The notes under the pieces: generated by a model
Told to the model about the DNA's origin: nothing
What the model saw: only the letters and a program-made list of their open reading frames with translations
The model's database searches: none
Translations under genes and position numbers: made by a program
Shown: piece after piece, positions 45,188-53,604 of the stretch
How positions within the stretch are numbered: the first letter of the stretch is position 1
How the letters are laid out: each line of letters begins with the position of its first letter
Assembly (NCBI RefSeq): GCF_003031675.1
Contig: NZ_PYWX01000015.1
Span: 53,848-117,847, forward strand
Reading direction: 5' to 3'
Origin: Pseudomonas palleroniana
Lineage (GTDB): Bacteria; Pseudomonadota; Gammaproteobacteria; Pseudomonadales; Pseudomonadaceae
Length of the DNA stretch: 64,000 nucleotides

Positions 45188-45913
45188 ATGAAAAGTCAAG
45201 ACATTGTAATACTCTTCAAGCTGATTAGTCTGGACCTGCAGGCCAGAGGCGAGAGAGTCAAGAAGCGAGAGTTCACGCTCAAACGCGACTTTGAGGAAGC
45301 GATGCTGCTTGCACCGGAGGCATCCCCAGACTACTTGGATCACGTTCTCAATCTGCGCCTTACAGGAAATAGTGAGAAAATCGAACTTTCACCTGTAGAG
45401 AAATGGGAAGGATGGGAGGACAGCGAAGACGCCACCACTCCACCCAACCTTGAAAGCTATTCAGTCAGGGCCTTGTCGGCTTCCCTCGCACTGAGCAAGA
45501 GCGAAGTATCCAACTCGCTTAATCGCTGCCGGGAGATTGGTCTTATCTTCACCGACTTATCGAGTGGAAAACCAACCGTCAGAAACACCGCTCTACTGGA
45601 CTTCGTAAAATATGCAATTCGCTACGTATTTCCCGCCAAGCCAGGTCCTATCGTACGCGGCATTCCAACCGCATTTGCCGCCCCAATAATGGCAGGCAAG
45701 GTCATGAGTGGTGGTGATCTCATCCCCGTCTGGCCCGACGCCAACGGGAAGAGGAAAGGGCAGCAAGTGCTGCCTTTATTCAAAACCGTACCGGTAGCAG
45801 TCAAAAAAGATGAATTGCTCTATCACTTCCTTGCACTAGTGGACGCCATTCGCATCGGTGGTCCTCGTGAAACCAAAATCGCTGACGCCATGCTACGGGA
45901 GTGGATCTTATGA
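45188..45913 (+). CDS. Winged-helix-like DNA-binding protein, candidate antitoxin/regulator
   Basis: A 241-aa protein not matched to a named family. Residues about 93-120 (VRALSASLALSKSEVSNSLN followed by RCREIGLI) read as a helix-turn-helix with the pattern of MarR/ArsR winged helices. The N-terminal 80 residues are charged, with a WEGWEDSED stretch. The C-terminal part is basic and ends TKIADAMLREWIL. GC content is visibly lower than in the neighbouring genes. The next gene begins inside its stop codon (ATGA). A repressor or antitoxin role is inferred from its position behind a palindrome and before a nucleotidyltransferase. Confidence 0.7.
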   Translation: MKSQDIVILFKLISLDLQARGERVKKREFTLKRDFEEAMLLAPEASPDYLDHVLNLRLTGNSEKIELSPVEKWEGWEDSEDATTPPNLESYSVRALSASLALSKSEVSNSLNRCREIGLIFTDLSSGKPTVRNTALLDFVKYAIRYVFPAKPGPIVRGIPTAFAAPIMAGKVMSGGDLIPVWPDANGKRKGQQVLPLFKTVPVAVKKDELLYHFLALVDAIRIGGPRETKIADAMLREWIL

Positions 45914-46614
45914 CATCGAACCGGGAAATGATGTTGCAAATGCTTGAAGAAGTCGCCGATGCGCTGGGCAGTGACCTACGCGAGCATGTAGCGTTTGTCG
46001 GTGGATGTACAACCATCTTGCTTATCACTGACGAATACACCTTAGAGTCGATTCGCGGCACGGATGATGTTGACCTAGTCATTCATCTGACTGGCACCGC
46101 CGACTGGTATCGCCTGGAAGAAAATTTGAAACCCCGAGGCTTCAAAAATACCGGCCAGGACTCCGTCACCTGCCGCCTGAGACTAGGTCATCTGAAGGTC
46201 GACTTCATGCCAACGGATGAAAAGGTACTGGGCTTTTCCAATAGCTGGTTTGTCGGCGGATTAGAAAATGCCGTCGACTACAAACTCCCCAGCGGAACAC
46301 TCATCAAGACATTTGCCGCTCCGTGGTTTCTCGCCGCAAAACTACAGGCATATCAAGGACGAGGTCGGGGTGACATGCTGATGTCCAATGATATTGAAGA
46401 CATCGTCGCGTTACTGGACGGTCGGGAAGAACTCATTCAAGAAGTGGCGCAAGCACCGATCGAACTGCGCCGTTTTGTAAGCGAGCAGTTTGAGGCGTTT
46501 CTGAAGTTACCCGCATTTCAGGACGTGATCCAAAGCACCGCTCAGGACTCTGATCGCGAGGCGTTGCTTCTCGAACGATTAACGACCCTGGTTGGATTCG
46601 GAGTGCCTACTTGA
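45910..46614 (+). CDS. AbiEii-like nucleotidyltransferase
   Basis: A 234-aa protein of the polymerase-beta-like NTase superfamily. The GG motif VAFVGGCTTILLITD (about 28-42) is followed by GTDDVDLVIHL (acidic D-x-D), and the later AAKLQAYQGRGRGDMLMSND with IEDIVALLDGR matches the K-x-x-A...R...D-x-x-D region of AbiEii/AbiGii-type toxins. In AbiE systems the NTase is the toxin and a winged-helix protein is its repressor/antitoxin. ATG 45910 has GGGAG 9 nt upstream and overlaps the previous stop by 4 bp; the longer GTG start at 45901 is less likely. Confidence 0.82.
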   Translation: MTSNREMMLQMLEEVADALGSDLREHVAFVGGCTTILLITDEYTLESIRGTDDVDLVIHLTGTADWYRLEENLKPRGFKNTGQDSVTCRLRLGHLKVDFMPTDEKVLGFSNSWFVGGLENAVDYKLPSGTLIKTFAAPWFLAAKLQAYQGRGRGDMLMSNDIEDIVALLDGREELIQEVAQAPIELRRFVSEQFEAFLKLPAFQDVIQSTAQDSDREALLLERLTTLVGFGVPT

Positions 46615-47282
46615 TCCGGTACTTGAGCCTCAGCCGTCAAGGTGCTGACAGAGCCGAAAACTGCGATGTCAGCGGCTCAGCACAGAACTCGGACGCTTAT
46701 CTCTACGTGATCGCCGATGGCTCCTCTAAGCCGAACAGTGGCGAATTGGCGAGAACACTGACCCGCTACCTTCTTGAGTCCTTTACCCGTGCAGCGCCCT
46801 CCATCGCATCATGTCCTGACAAGGCAATGCGGTTGGCACTTACCTTACTCGACGACGTGCATTCAAACCTTTCCGCAGACTTTCCATTTGCCTCCACCAG
46901 TTACCTGACGCTACTGGTAGTGGGGCAAACGGCCGTTTCCATTCACGCAGGGGACTGCTGCATAGGCTACTTGGACGACGATCAGCGGGTGAACTGGCTC
47001 AATGCTCCCCACTGTGGTCCCAACTGGAGAGGTGATTTGAGCCACTCAGCCATCGCCAGCAACCCCGCGCGCAAAACCCTGCTCAACTGCATGAGCCACC
47101 GTCGTGCGCATGAGCCTCACATTCAAACCCTGCAGATCATCAAAGACACAACATGGATACTGGCAACCGATGGGTTCTGGGCAGAGCTGTCAGTCGAAAA
47201 CCAGATCAAGGCTATCGCTGAGCAGACCCTTGATGGGCACTCAACCGAAGATGACGCCACCTTTATGTTATTGCGGACCTAG
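46611..47282 (+). CDS. PP2C-like Ser/Thr phosphatase
   Basis: A 223-aa protein with the metal-binding pattern of PPM phosphatases: RAENCD (about 14-19) in place of the R-x-x-N-E-D box, VIADGSSKPNSGE (first DG), AGDCCIGYL, ILATDGFWAEL (TDG) and DDATFMLL (DD-A-T) at the C-terminus. It starts with TTG, overlapping the NTase stop (TTGA), so expression is coupled. A phosphatase as third partner of an NTase/winged-helix pair is unusual. It could reverse a modification made by the NTase or act on its target; neither is shown. Confidence 0.82.
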   Translation: MIRYLSLSRQGADRAENCDVSGSAQNSDAYLYVIADGSSKPNSGELARTLTRYLLESFTRAAPSIASCPDKAMRLALTLLDDVHSNLSADFPFASTSYLTLLVVGQTAVSIHAGDCCIGYLDDDQRVNWLNAPHCGPNWRGDLSHSAIASNPARKTLLNCMSHRRAHEPHIQTLQIIKDTTWILATDGFWAELSVENQIKAIAEQTLDGHSTEDDATFMLLRT

Positions 47283-47289
47283 CACACGT

Positions 47290-47482
47290 CTACCAGTCGT
47301 AGGTCAGGCTCGACACCACCGTGCGCCCTTCACCGTAATAGCAATCCAGGTCACCGGTGCACTGCGACACGTAGGTCTTATTGGTGAGGTTCTGCACGTT
47401 CATCGCCAGTTTCACGCCTTTGAGTTGCAGCGGTGACTGACCCAAGTCGTAGCTCAGGTTGGCGTCGTAGACACTGTATGAT
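47290..47482 (-). pseudogene. 3' remnant of a TonB-dependent siderophore receptor
   Basis: About 62 codons encode only the last barrel strands of a FpvA/FoxA-type receptor: YSVYDANLSYDLGQSPLQL, GVKLAMNVQNLTNKTYVSQC and EGRTVVSSLTYDW with terminal Trp. There is no start, no plug domain and no remaining barrel. The intact frame ends with a proper TAG. The upstream part is replaced directly by the stop codon of the outer-membrane factor gene (47483). It marks a deletion or insertion junction between the EmrAB-type operon and the NTase module. Confidence 0.85.
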
Positions 47483-48928
47483 TCAGCGCTGCGCGGTTTG
47501 CTGCGGGTACACCGATTCCCAACCACCGCCCAAGGCTTTGTACAAGCCAACCATCGCCAGCGAAACGCCGGTGGAGCTTTCCACCCATTGCTCCTGCGTC
47601 GCCAACAAAGCGCTTTGCACGGTGAGCACGTTGACGAAATCCACTACGCCTTCAACGTACTGCTGCTGTGCCGTGGTCAGTGCGATCTGGTTCTGGCGCA
47701 CGGCTTCGGCAAGGCTGTCGCGTCGCAATTGGCTGGCGTTGTAGCGAGTCAACTGGTCGTCGATTTCGTGCCAGGCCCGCAGCACGGTTTGCTGATACGC
47801 CAGCGCCGCTTCCTGCTGCTGGGCTTCGCGCAAATTCAACATGCCTTGCAGGCGCCCGCCATTGAACAGCGGCAAGCTCAATTGCGGACCGAAGGCAAAC
47901 GCGCGAGAGCCCCAGGAGCCGAAATCGGCGAGTTGCATGGCCTGCGAACCGAGACTGCCGGACAGGGTGATACGCGGGTAGAAGTCGCCCTTGGCCACAC
48001 CGATGTTGGCGGTGGCTGCATGCAAACGGGCCTCGGCCTGACGAATATCAGGGCGACGCTCCGCGAGTTCCGACGGCAGGCCTATAGCGACCTGGCGCTG
48101 GGTTTGTGGCACGGCGGCGTCCTTGGACAATTGCGCATGCAGCGCCTGTGGCGGCTCGCCCATCAGCAGGCTCAGGGCGTTGATTAGCTGGTCCTGGCGT
48201 TGCTGCAACTCCGGCAGGCGCGCTTCGATGGCCGCTACCTGGGCAGCGGCTTCGGCGACGTCCAGATCCGTGGCCACACCATCGGCCAGGCGCAATTGCG
48301 AGAGCTTGAGGCTGTGGCGAGCGACGTCGAGGTTTTGCTCAGTGACGGCGCGGGTGTTCTGTACGCCACGCAGTTGGATGTAGTCCTGGGCCGTCTCGGC
48401 AAGCACCGAAAGCAGCACGGCGCGGCGGTCGTCTTCAGCGACTTGCAGCGTAGCGTCGGCAGCTTCGGTTTCGCGTTTGACCCGGCCCCAGAAGTCCAGC
48501 TCCCAAGCGGCGGAGAAGCCCGCATCCCACTGGTTGAACGCTGCGCGACCGTTCTCGCCGGACGGGTCACTCAAGCCTTTGCCGCTGTTGCGTTTGCGCT
48601 GATAGCCGCCCGCTGCAACGAGGTTGGGATAACGCTCAGCGGTGGTCACTTGGCGCACGGCGCGGCTTTGTTGCAGACGGCTGCTGGCCAGTTTCAGGTC
48701 AAGGTTGTCGGTGAGCGCACGACGGGTCAGCGCCGACAGTTGTGCGTCGTGAAACACGTCCCACCAGCGCTCCTGCAACGGGTCGGTCACTGCACGGCTG
48801 GCAGCCTGTCGCCCCTGGGGTTGGCTCCATTGCGTGACGTGTGGACCTTGGGGCCGTTGGAAGTCCGGGCCAACGGTACACGCGCTCAGGCTGATAAGGC
48901 TCAAGGTAAGCCAGGCCATCTGTCTCAT
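47483..48928 (-). CDS. Outer-membrane lipoprotein of EmrAB-type pump (NodT family)
   Basis: A 481-aa TolC-superfamily channel with lipobox SLSA-C, then TVGPDFQRPQ. The body has two OEP repeats with WELDFWGRVKRETEAADATL (first) and RRPDIRQAEARLHAATANIG (second), ending ALGGGWESVYPQQ. It overlaps the adaptor gene by 4 bp (ATGA) and is the last gene of the MFS pump operon. Its stop codon abuts the TonB-receptor remnant. Confidence 0.93.
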   Translation of the reverse strand: MRQMAWLTLSLISLSACTVGPDFQRPQGPHVTQWSQPQGRQAASRAVTDPLQERWWDVFHDAQLSALTRRALTDNLDLKLASSRLQQSRAVRQVTTAERYPNLVAAGGYQRKRNSGKGLSDPSGENGRAAFNQWDAGFSAAWELDFWGRVKRETEAADATLQVAEDDRRAVLLSVLAETAQDYIQLRGVQNTRAVTEQNLDVARHSLKLSQLRLADGVATDLDVAEAAAQVAAIEARLPELQQRQDQLINALSLLMGEPPQALHAQLSKDAAVPQTQRQVAIGLPSELAERRPDIRQAEARLHAATANIGVAKGDFYPRITLSGSLGSQAMQLADFGSWGSRAFAFGPQLSLPLFNGGRLQGMLNLREAQQQEAALAYQQTVLRAWHEIDDQLTRYNASQLRRDSLAEAVRQNQIALTTAQQQYVEGVVDFVNVLTVQSALLATQEQWVESSTGVSLAMVGLYKALGGGWESVYPQQTAQR

Positions 48929-49983
48929 TGCTGGACCACCTCACGCGGCTGCGCGACTGCATGCGTGTCGACGCTGGCTTCCACCGACATACCGACGCGC
49001 AGACGCTCGGTCAGCGGCTGGTTGGATTCGAGGACAATCTTTACCGGAATCCGCTGTACCACCTTGGTGAAGTTACCCGTGGCGTTATCCGGTTTGACCG
49101 AGGCAAAGGTCACCCCGGTGGCGGGCGCAAGGCTTTCCAGATGCCCCTTGAGCAACTCGCCGTCGAGGCTGTCGACACTGACCTGCACCGCCTGGCCAGC
49201 CTGCATATGCGACAGTTGCGTCTCCTGGAAATTGGCCACTACATAGGCCTCGGCCAACGGCACCACCGCCAGGATCTTGCTGCCCGGCGTCACATAAGCG
49301 CCCACCCGTACCGCACGCTCGCCGACCATGCCATCTACCGGCGCAACGATGCGGGTGTAGGACAGCTGGTAACTGGCCATTTCCAGCGCGGCCTGGGCAC
49401 GCTTGAGTCCACCTTCGGCGGCATCACGCTGAGCGGTGAGAATCTCCACCTGCTTGCGCTCGGCTGCCAACACCGCCGTGGCTTTGGCCAGACGCGCGGT
49501 GGCCTGATCGATGCGGGTCTTGGCTTGCTGGGCGTTCTGCACCGTGCCTGCGCCGACACCAGCAAGGTGGTTGTAGCGATTCAACTCGTGTTCGGCGAAG
49601 GCCATTTCGGCGCGATCAGCCGCCACCGTAGCCTGGGCCTGGGCGATCACCGAGCTTTGGCGCTCCAGGGTCGCGTTGGCGTTTTTCAATTGGGCCTGGG
49701 CCACCAAGGTATCCGCATCAGCCGCTTGGGCGGCGGCGCGAAAATCGCGGTCGTCGATCAGCGCCAACAGTTGGCCGGCTTTGACGCGCTGGTTGTCTTC
49801 CACCAGCACTTCCTTGATGAAGCCCGCCACGCGCGGCGCAACCAAAGTGAAGTCGGCGGCGACGAAAGCGTCGTTGGTGGTCTGGCGCTTGTTGGCCAGA
49901 AGCTGCGGCACGGCCAGGTAAACCAGCACACCCACGGCGAACACCGCAATAACGGAGACGGCTATTTTGTCTTTGCGTTTCAT
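48925..49983 (-). CDS. EmrA-like HlyD adaptor
   Basis: A 352-aa membrane fusion protein with one N-terminal helix (about 7-25, IAVSVIAVFAVGVLVYLAV), a lipoyl half VAPRVAGFIKEVLVEDNQRV, a long coiled coil (about 75-200, rich in Ala/Gln/Glu), a second half IVAPVDGMVGERAVRVGAYV and a barrel. It is encoded between the MFS transporter (15 bp upstream) and the outer-membrane factor (4-bp overlap), giving a complete EmrAB-TolC-type pump. The substrate is unknown. Confidence 0.93.
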   Translation of the reverse strand: MKRKDKIAVSVIAVFAVGVLVYLAVPQLLANKRQTTNDAFVAADFTLVAPRVAGFIKEVLVEDNQRVKAGQLLALIDDRDFRAAAQAADADTLVAQAQLKNANATLERQSSVIAQAQATVAADRAEMAFAEHELNRYNHLAGVGAGTVQNAQQAKTRIDQATARLAKATAVLAAERKQVEILTAQRDAAEGGLKRAQAALEMASYQLSYTRIVAPVDGMVGERAVRVGAYVTPGSKILAVVPLAEAYVVANFQETQLSHMQAGQAVQVSVDSLDGELLKGHLESLAPATGVTFASVKPDNATGNFTKVVQRIPVKIVLESNQPLTERLRVGMSVEASVDTHAVAQPREVVQQ

Positions 49984-49998
49984 GAGAAGTCCTTTGGG

Positions 49999-51534
49999 CT
50001 AGGTCGGTGCGCGAGGCGGAAAGATCCGCGTGGGCATCCAGAAAATCAGCAGGATCAACGCCACCGCGACCGCGGCCATGACGTAGTAGAGATCTGAAGA
50101 CGTGAGCACCACGGCCTGTTCGTGCAGGCGCCGGGCCAGGCCAGGTGAGTCGCCGTCGGCCAGGGGCGAGTTGCCCAGGCGGTCCACCAACAGGGTCGAG
50201 TGAAAATGCAGGCGCTGTGTGGTCAAGGTATCCAGCACGGCGGTGGCGACCACGGCGGCGAGCCCCTTGATGGTGTTGAACCAGGCCGAAGCGTACGGCC
50301 CGTCCATCGGCTGGATGCTGCCGGTGGAAAGCATCAATAGCGGCAGCACCGCCATTGGCTGACCGAAGATTTGCAACAGGTACCAGCCATAGAAATCGTC
50401 ACGAACCCACGCCGAGGTCAGGTGCGAACTGCCGACGCAACACAGCACCAACAGGCTCAAACCGACCCCCAGCACCCACCGGCAATCGACCCCGCGCAGG
50501 TTGCACAGCGCCGCCACCAACGGCAGCGCGATCAACTGCGGCAGTGCCATCAGCAGCATCACCGGCGCGGTTTGCAGTGGGCGATAACCCTGGACCTGGG
50601 CGAGAAAACTCGACGGGATAATGATCACCGACGTCAGCACCACCAGCACGCCAGCCAGCACGATCAGTGCAAACGCCAAGTTGCGCAGGCCGAGCATCTG
50701 CAACTTGAAAAACGGTACCGGGTGCGACCATTCATTGAGCATGAACAGCACCAGCAACAGACTGCCGCCACTCAACAGGAAGGTGATCAGGCCCGACTCG
50801 AACCAGTCCAGGCGATTGCCCTGCAACAGGCCGATCACCAGCATGCAGATCGCCGGGAACCCCAGCAGCAAGCCGCGCCAGTTGAACTGTTTGAAGCGCT
50901 CCAGGCGTAGCGGATCTTGCGGCAAGCCGTAGGCCACCGCGGCCATGGCCAACAGGCACGGTGCGACTATCTGCCAGAACGCCCATTGCCAGCCGACGTA
51001 TTCGGTCCACAACGCCGCCAGTGGCGTACCCAGGCTCGGGCCGAAGGTGGCGGTAAGCGCATACCCGGCCAAGCCGTACAGCTTGACGTTGGCCGGCAGG
51101 AAGCGCAGCGCCACGGTCATCAACATCGGCGGCAGCGCGCCACCCGCCAGGCCTTGAACCGTGCGCAGCACCAGCAGGCTTTCGTAGTTCGGCGCGAACG
51201 GGCACAGGATGCCAAGCACCGTAAACAAAGCGATCGCACACAGCGTGAAGCGGCGCAGGGAAAACGTCACCGAGCACCAAGGCGCAAAGGCCATCGCCGC
51301 CACGGAGGTCGCGGTGTAGGCGGCGACCAGCCAGGTGCCTTCGTCAAAGCCGAGGTACAGCGCACCCCGGATGTCGGCGAGGGCAACCTTGGTGACCATC
51401 TCGTTGAGACCAGATACGAGTACCGCCAGCAGCACGCCGACCAGGCCGATGATGATGCGCGGGCCGAACGCCGGTGGCGTAAGCGCGGTCGGTTTGGCTG
51501 CGGCCTGGAGAGCGGGGGCAGCGAGGGAAGTCAT
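49999..51534 (-). CDS. EmrB-like MFS transporter (DHA2, 14 TMS)
   Basis: A drug:proton antiporter of about 511 aa with about 14 hydrophobic segments. Family features include LVSGLNEMVTKVALADIRGA (helix 1), GTWLVAAYTATSVAAMAFAP (helix 2) and the motif-C-like GLAGYALTATFGPSLGTPLA. I start at MTSLAAPALQ (51534); an ATG six codons earlier is equally open. It is the first gene of the emrB/emrA/OMF operon. A LysR-type regulator lies upstream on the same strand, separated by a REPIN. Confidence 0.9.
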   Translation of the reverse strand: MTSLAAPALQAAAKPTALTPPAFGPRIIIGLVGVLLAVLVSGLNEMVTKVALADIRGALYLGFDEGTWLVAAYTATSVAAMAFAPWCSVTFSLRRFTLCAIALFTVLGILCPFAPNYESLLVLRTVQGLAGGALPPMLMTVALRFLPANVKLYGLAGYALTATFGPSLGTPLAALWTEYVGWQWAFWQIVAPCLLAMAAVAYGLPQDPLRLERFKQFNWRGLLLGFPAICMLVIGLLQGNRLDWFESGLITFLLSGGSLLLVLFMLNEWSHPVPFFKLQMLGLRNLAFALIVLAGVLVVLTSVIIIPSSFLAQVQGYRPLQTAPVMLLMALPQLIALPLVAALCNLRGVDCRWVLGVGLSLLVLCCVGSSHLTSAWVRDDFYGWYLLQIFGQPMAVLPLLMLSTGSIQPMDGPYASAWFNTIKGLAAVVATAVLDTLTTQRLHFHSTLLVDRLGNSPLADGDSPGLARRLHEQAVVLTSSDLYYVMAAVAVALILLIFWMPTRIFPPRAPT

Positions 51535-51639
51535 GAACAGGCAGCTCGGCATTAGAAATACCGGAGCAGTCTAATCAGGCAAATCCATGACAAAAAGTTA
51601 CTTGTTGGAAGGTTATAAGTGCGTCAGACGCAATCCATG

Positions 51640-51730
51640 TGAGAGGGGGGGCTTGCTCCCGATGGGCCGCGCAGCGCCTCAAAATTGGGACTGCTATGCA
51701 GTCCATCGGGAGCAAGCCCCCTCCCACAGG
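51640..51730. repeat. REPIN between emrB and LysR genes
   Basis: The left arm (51641-51663) reads GAGAGGGGGGGCTTGCTCCC then GATG, and the right arm (51704-51728) reads ATCGGGAGCAAGCCCCCTCC then CAC. They are inverted and enclose about 40 nt. It lies downstream of the LysR gene and upstream of emrB. Confidence 0.9.
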
Positions 51731-51768
51731 AGCCCCCTGCCACTGTTTTATCCCTCCCGCCTCAGGAA

Positions 51769-52689
51769 TCAGGTCGGCTGGGCCTCCAGCCACGTGGCAT
51801 GGCAACTCGCGCGCATGGTCTCGCGCAGCCATTTGTGGGCCGGGTCTTTGTCGAAGCGAGGGTGCCAGGATTGAGCCAAGACCAAGGTCGGCAGGGAGAT
51901 CGGCAGCGGGAAAGCCCGCAACGGCAGGTTCAAGCGATTGGCGCTGTAGAGTGCTTCCTTCGGCACCGGCAGGATCAGGTCGGAATCGGGCAACATGAAC
52001 ATTGCCCCATGGAAACCCGGGGCGATCATTGACACGCGGCGTTCCAGGCCCTGCGCATTCAGCGCCGTATCAATCGGGCCACGGGAGATGCCGCGCCGCG
52101 AGATACTGATGTGGGAATAGCTGGCAAAGCGCGCAGCGGTGATCTCTTCGTCAAACAGCGGGTGACCTTCCCGCGCCAGGCCGATGAAGGTGGTGGAGAA
52201 CAGGTTCTGCACTTTCACCTCAGGACTGGCGGGCATGGTGTTGCTCACGCGCAGATCCAGCCGCCCCTCGCGTAGCGCTTCGTCGTCGGTGTCGCCCTCG
52301 GGCACAAAGCACAGCTCGCACAACGGCGCCATGCGTTCCATGGTGTCAAACAGACGACCGCCATACACGCCGATAAAGAAGTCATTGGCGCGCACGCTGA
52401 AACGGCGGCGCAAGGTGCTCAGATCCACCTGATCCGCCGAGCGGAATAGCAGCGCCGCCTGCTCCACCACGTTGCGCACCTGGCCTTGCAGCTCAATAGC
52501 CTTGGGCGTCGGCACCAGGCCACGTCCGGCGCGCACCAGAATCGGGTCGCCCACGGCCTCGCGAATACGTGTCAGGGTACGGCTCATGGCGGCGGGGCTG
52601 AGGTTCATCCTGCGAGCGGCACCCACTACGCTGCCCTCGTCGAGCAAGGCGTCGAGGGCGACCAGCAGGTTCATATCCGGTAGTTGCAT
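51769..52689 (-). CDS. LysR-type transcriptional regulator
   Basis: A 306-aa LTTR. The N-terminal winged helix (about 3-62) includes LVALDALLDEGSVVGAARRM, LSPAAMSRTLTRIREAVGDP and LVRAGRGLVPTPKA. The effector-binding domain spans about 90-300. I choose ATG 52689 (MQLPDMNLLVAL), with an upstream GTG three codons earlier as alternative. It is not divergent from an obvious target; the nearest candidate is the downstream EmrAB-type operon on the same strand, 235 bp away across a REPIN. Confidence 0.9.
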   Translation of the reverse strand: MQLPDMNLLVALDALLDEGSVVGAARRMNLSPAAMSRTLTRIREAVGDPILVRAGRGLVPTPKAIELQGQVRNVVEQAALLFRSADQVDLSTLRRRFSVRANDFFIGVYGGRLFDTMERMAPLCELCFVPEGDTDDEALREGRLDLRVSNTMPASPEVKVQNLFSTTFIGLAREGHPLFDEEITAARFASYSHISISRRGISRGPIDTALNAQGLERRVSMIAPGFHGAMFMLPDSDLILPVPKEALYSANRLNLPLRAFPLPISLPTLVLAQSWHPRFDKDPAHKWLRETMRASCHATWLEAQPT

Positions 52690-52740
52690 GCCAAGCACTC
52701 GTGATCAGTGGGGAGTGAATGGGGTGCAATCCTAGCAGGG

Positions 52741-53592
52741 TCAGGAGCGCTGCATGCCCCAACGCTTCACCGTAAGCCGTTCGAAGGTGTTGAACACCAG
52801 GTTTTCCACCAACAGGCCGATCAAGATCACCACGGCCAACCCTGCAAACACCTTGTCGGTGTACAGCTCATTGCGGTTCTGGAAGATGTACCACCCCAAC
52901 CCGCCCTTGCCGCTGGTGGCGCCGAACACCAGCTCGGCGGCGATCAGGGTGCGCCAGGCAAATGCCCAGCCGATCTTCAGGCCGGCCAGGATCGAAGGCA
53001 GCGCCGCCGGGATCAGGATGAACAGCACGAAGCGCATGCCCTTGAGCCCATAGTTGCGTCCAGCCATGCGCAGGGTTTCGGAGACACCGAGAAAACCGGA
53101 ATAGGTGTTCAGCGCCAAGGCCCACAACACCGAATGCACCAGCACGAAAATCAAGCTGTTCTGCCCCAGGCCGAACCACAGCAGCGCCAACGGCAACAGC
53201 GCAATCGCCGGCAGCGGGTTGAACATCGAGGTCAGCGTGCTCAGCAGGTCGCGACCCAGCTGGGTCGACACCGCCAGCGTGGTCAGGGCAAACGCCAGTA
53301 CGATGCCGATCAGGTAACCCTTGATCAACACCGCCAGCGAGATGCTGACCTTACTCAGCAGTTCACCGCTGAGCAGGCCGTCGAACAGCGCCTGAGTCGT
53401 TTGCAGAACGCTGGGCAGTAACAGGTCGTTGTTCTGATAACGCGCGACGGCTTCCCAGAGGATCGCCAGCACGACCAGGATCAAGCCTTTGCGCAGCCAG
53501 CCTTGTTGCCACAGGCGTTGACGCAACGGCAGCTCGCGCTCCACGGGAACGCTGAGCAGCGGTTCGAGGTTGATTTCAAATTCCTGACGCAT
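52741..53592 (-). CDS. ABC transporter permease (SsuC/TauC-like)
   Basis: A 283-aa inner-membrane permease of the nitrate/sulfonate/taurine class. About six helices are present, and the EAA loop reads ETLRMAGRNYGLKGMRFVLF then ILIPAALPSILAGLKIGW, the classical E-A-A-x3-G region. The C-terminus resembles TauC (FNTFERLTVKRWGMQ). It lies 12 bp after the ATPase gene. Likely imports a sulfonate or related compound, by association with the TauD-like enzyme. Confidence 0.9.
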   Translation of the reverse strand: MRQEFEINLEPLLSVPVERELPLRQRLWQQGWLRKGLILVVLAILWEAVARYQNNDLLLPSVLQTTQALFDGLLSGELLSKVSISLAVLIKGYLIGIVLAFALTTLAVSTQLGRDLLSTLTSMFNPLPAIALLPLALLWFGLGQNSLIFVLVHSVLWALALNTYSGFLGVSETLRMAGRNYGLKGMRFVLFILIPAALPSILAGLKIGWAFAWRTLIAAELVFGATSGKGGLGWYIFQNRNELYTDKVFAGLAVVILIGLLVENLVFNTFERLTVKRWGMQRS

Positions 53593-53604
53593 GGGCAGCC
53601 CCTT

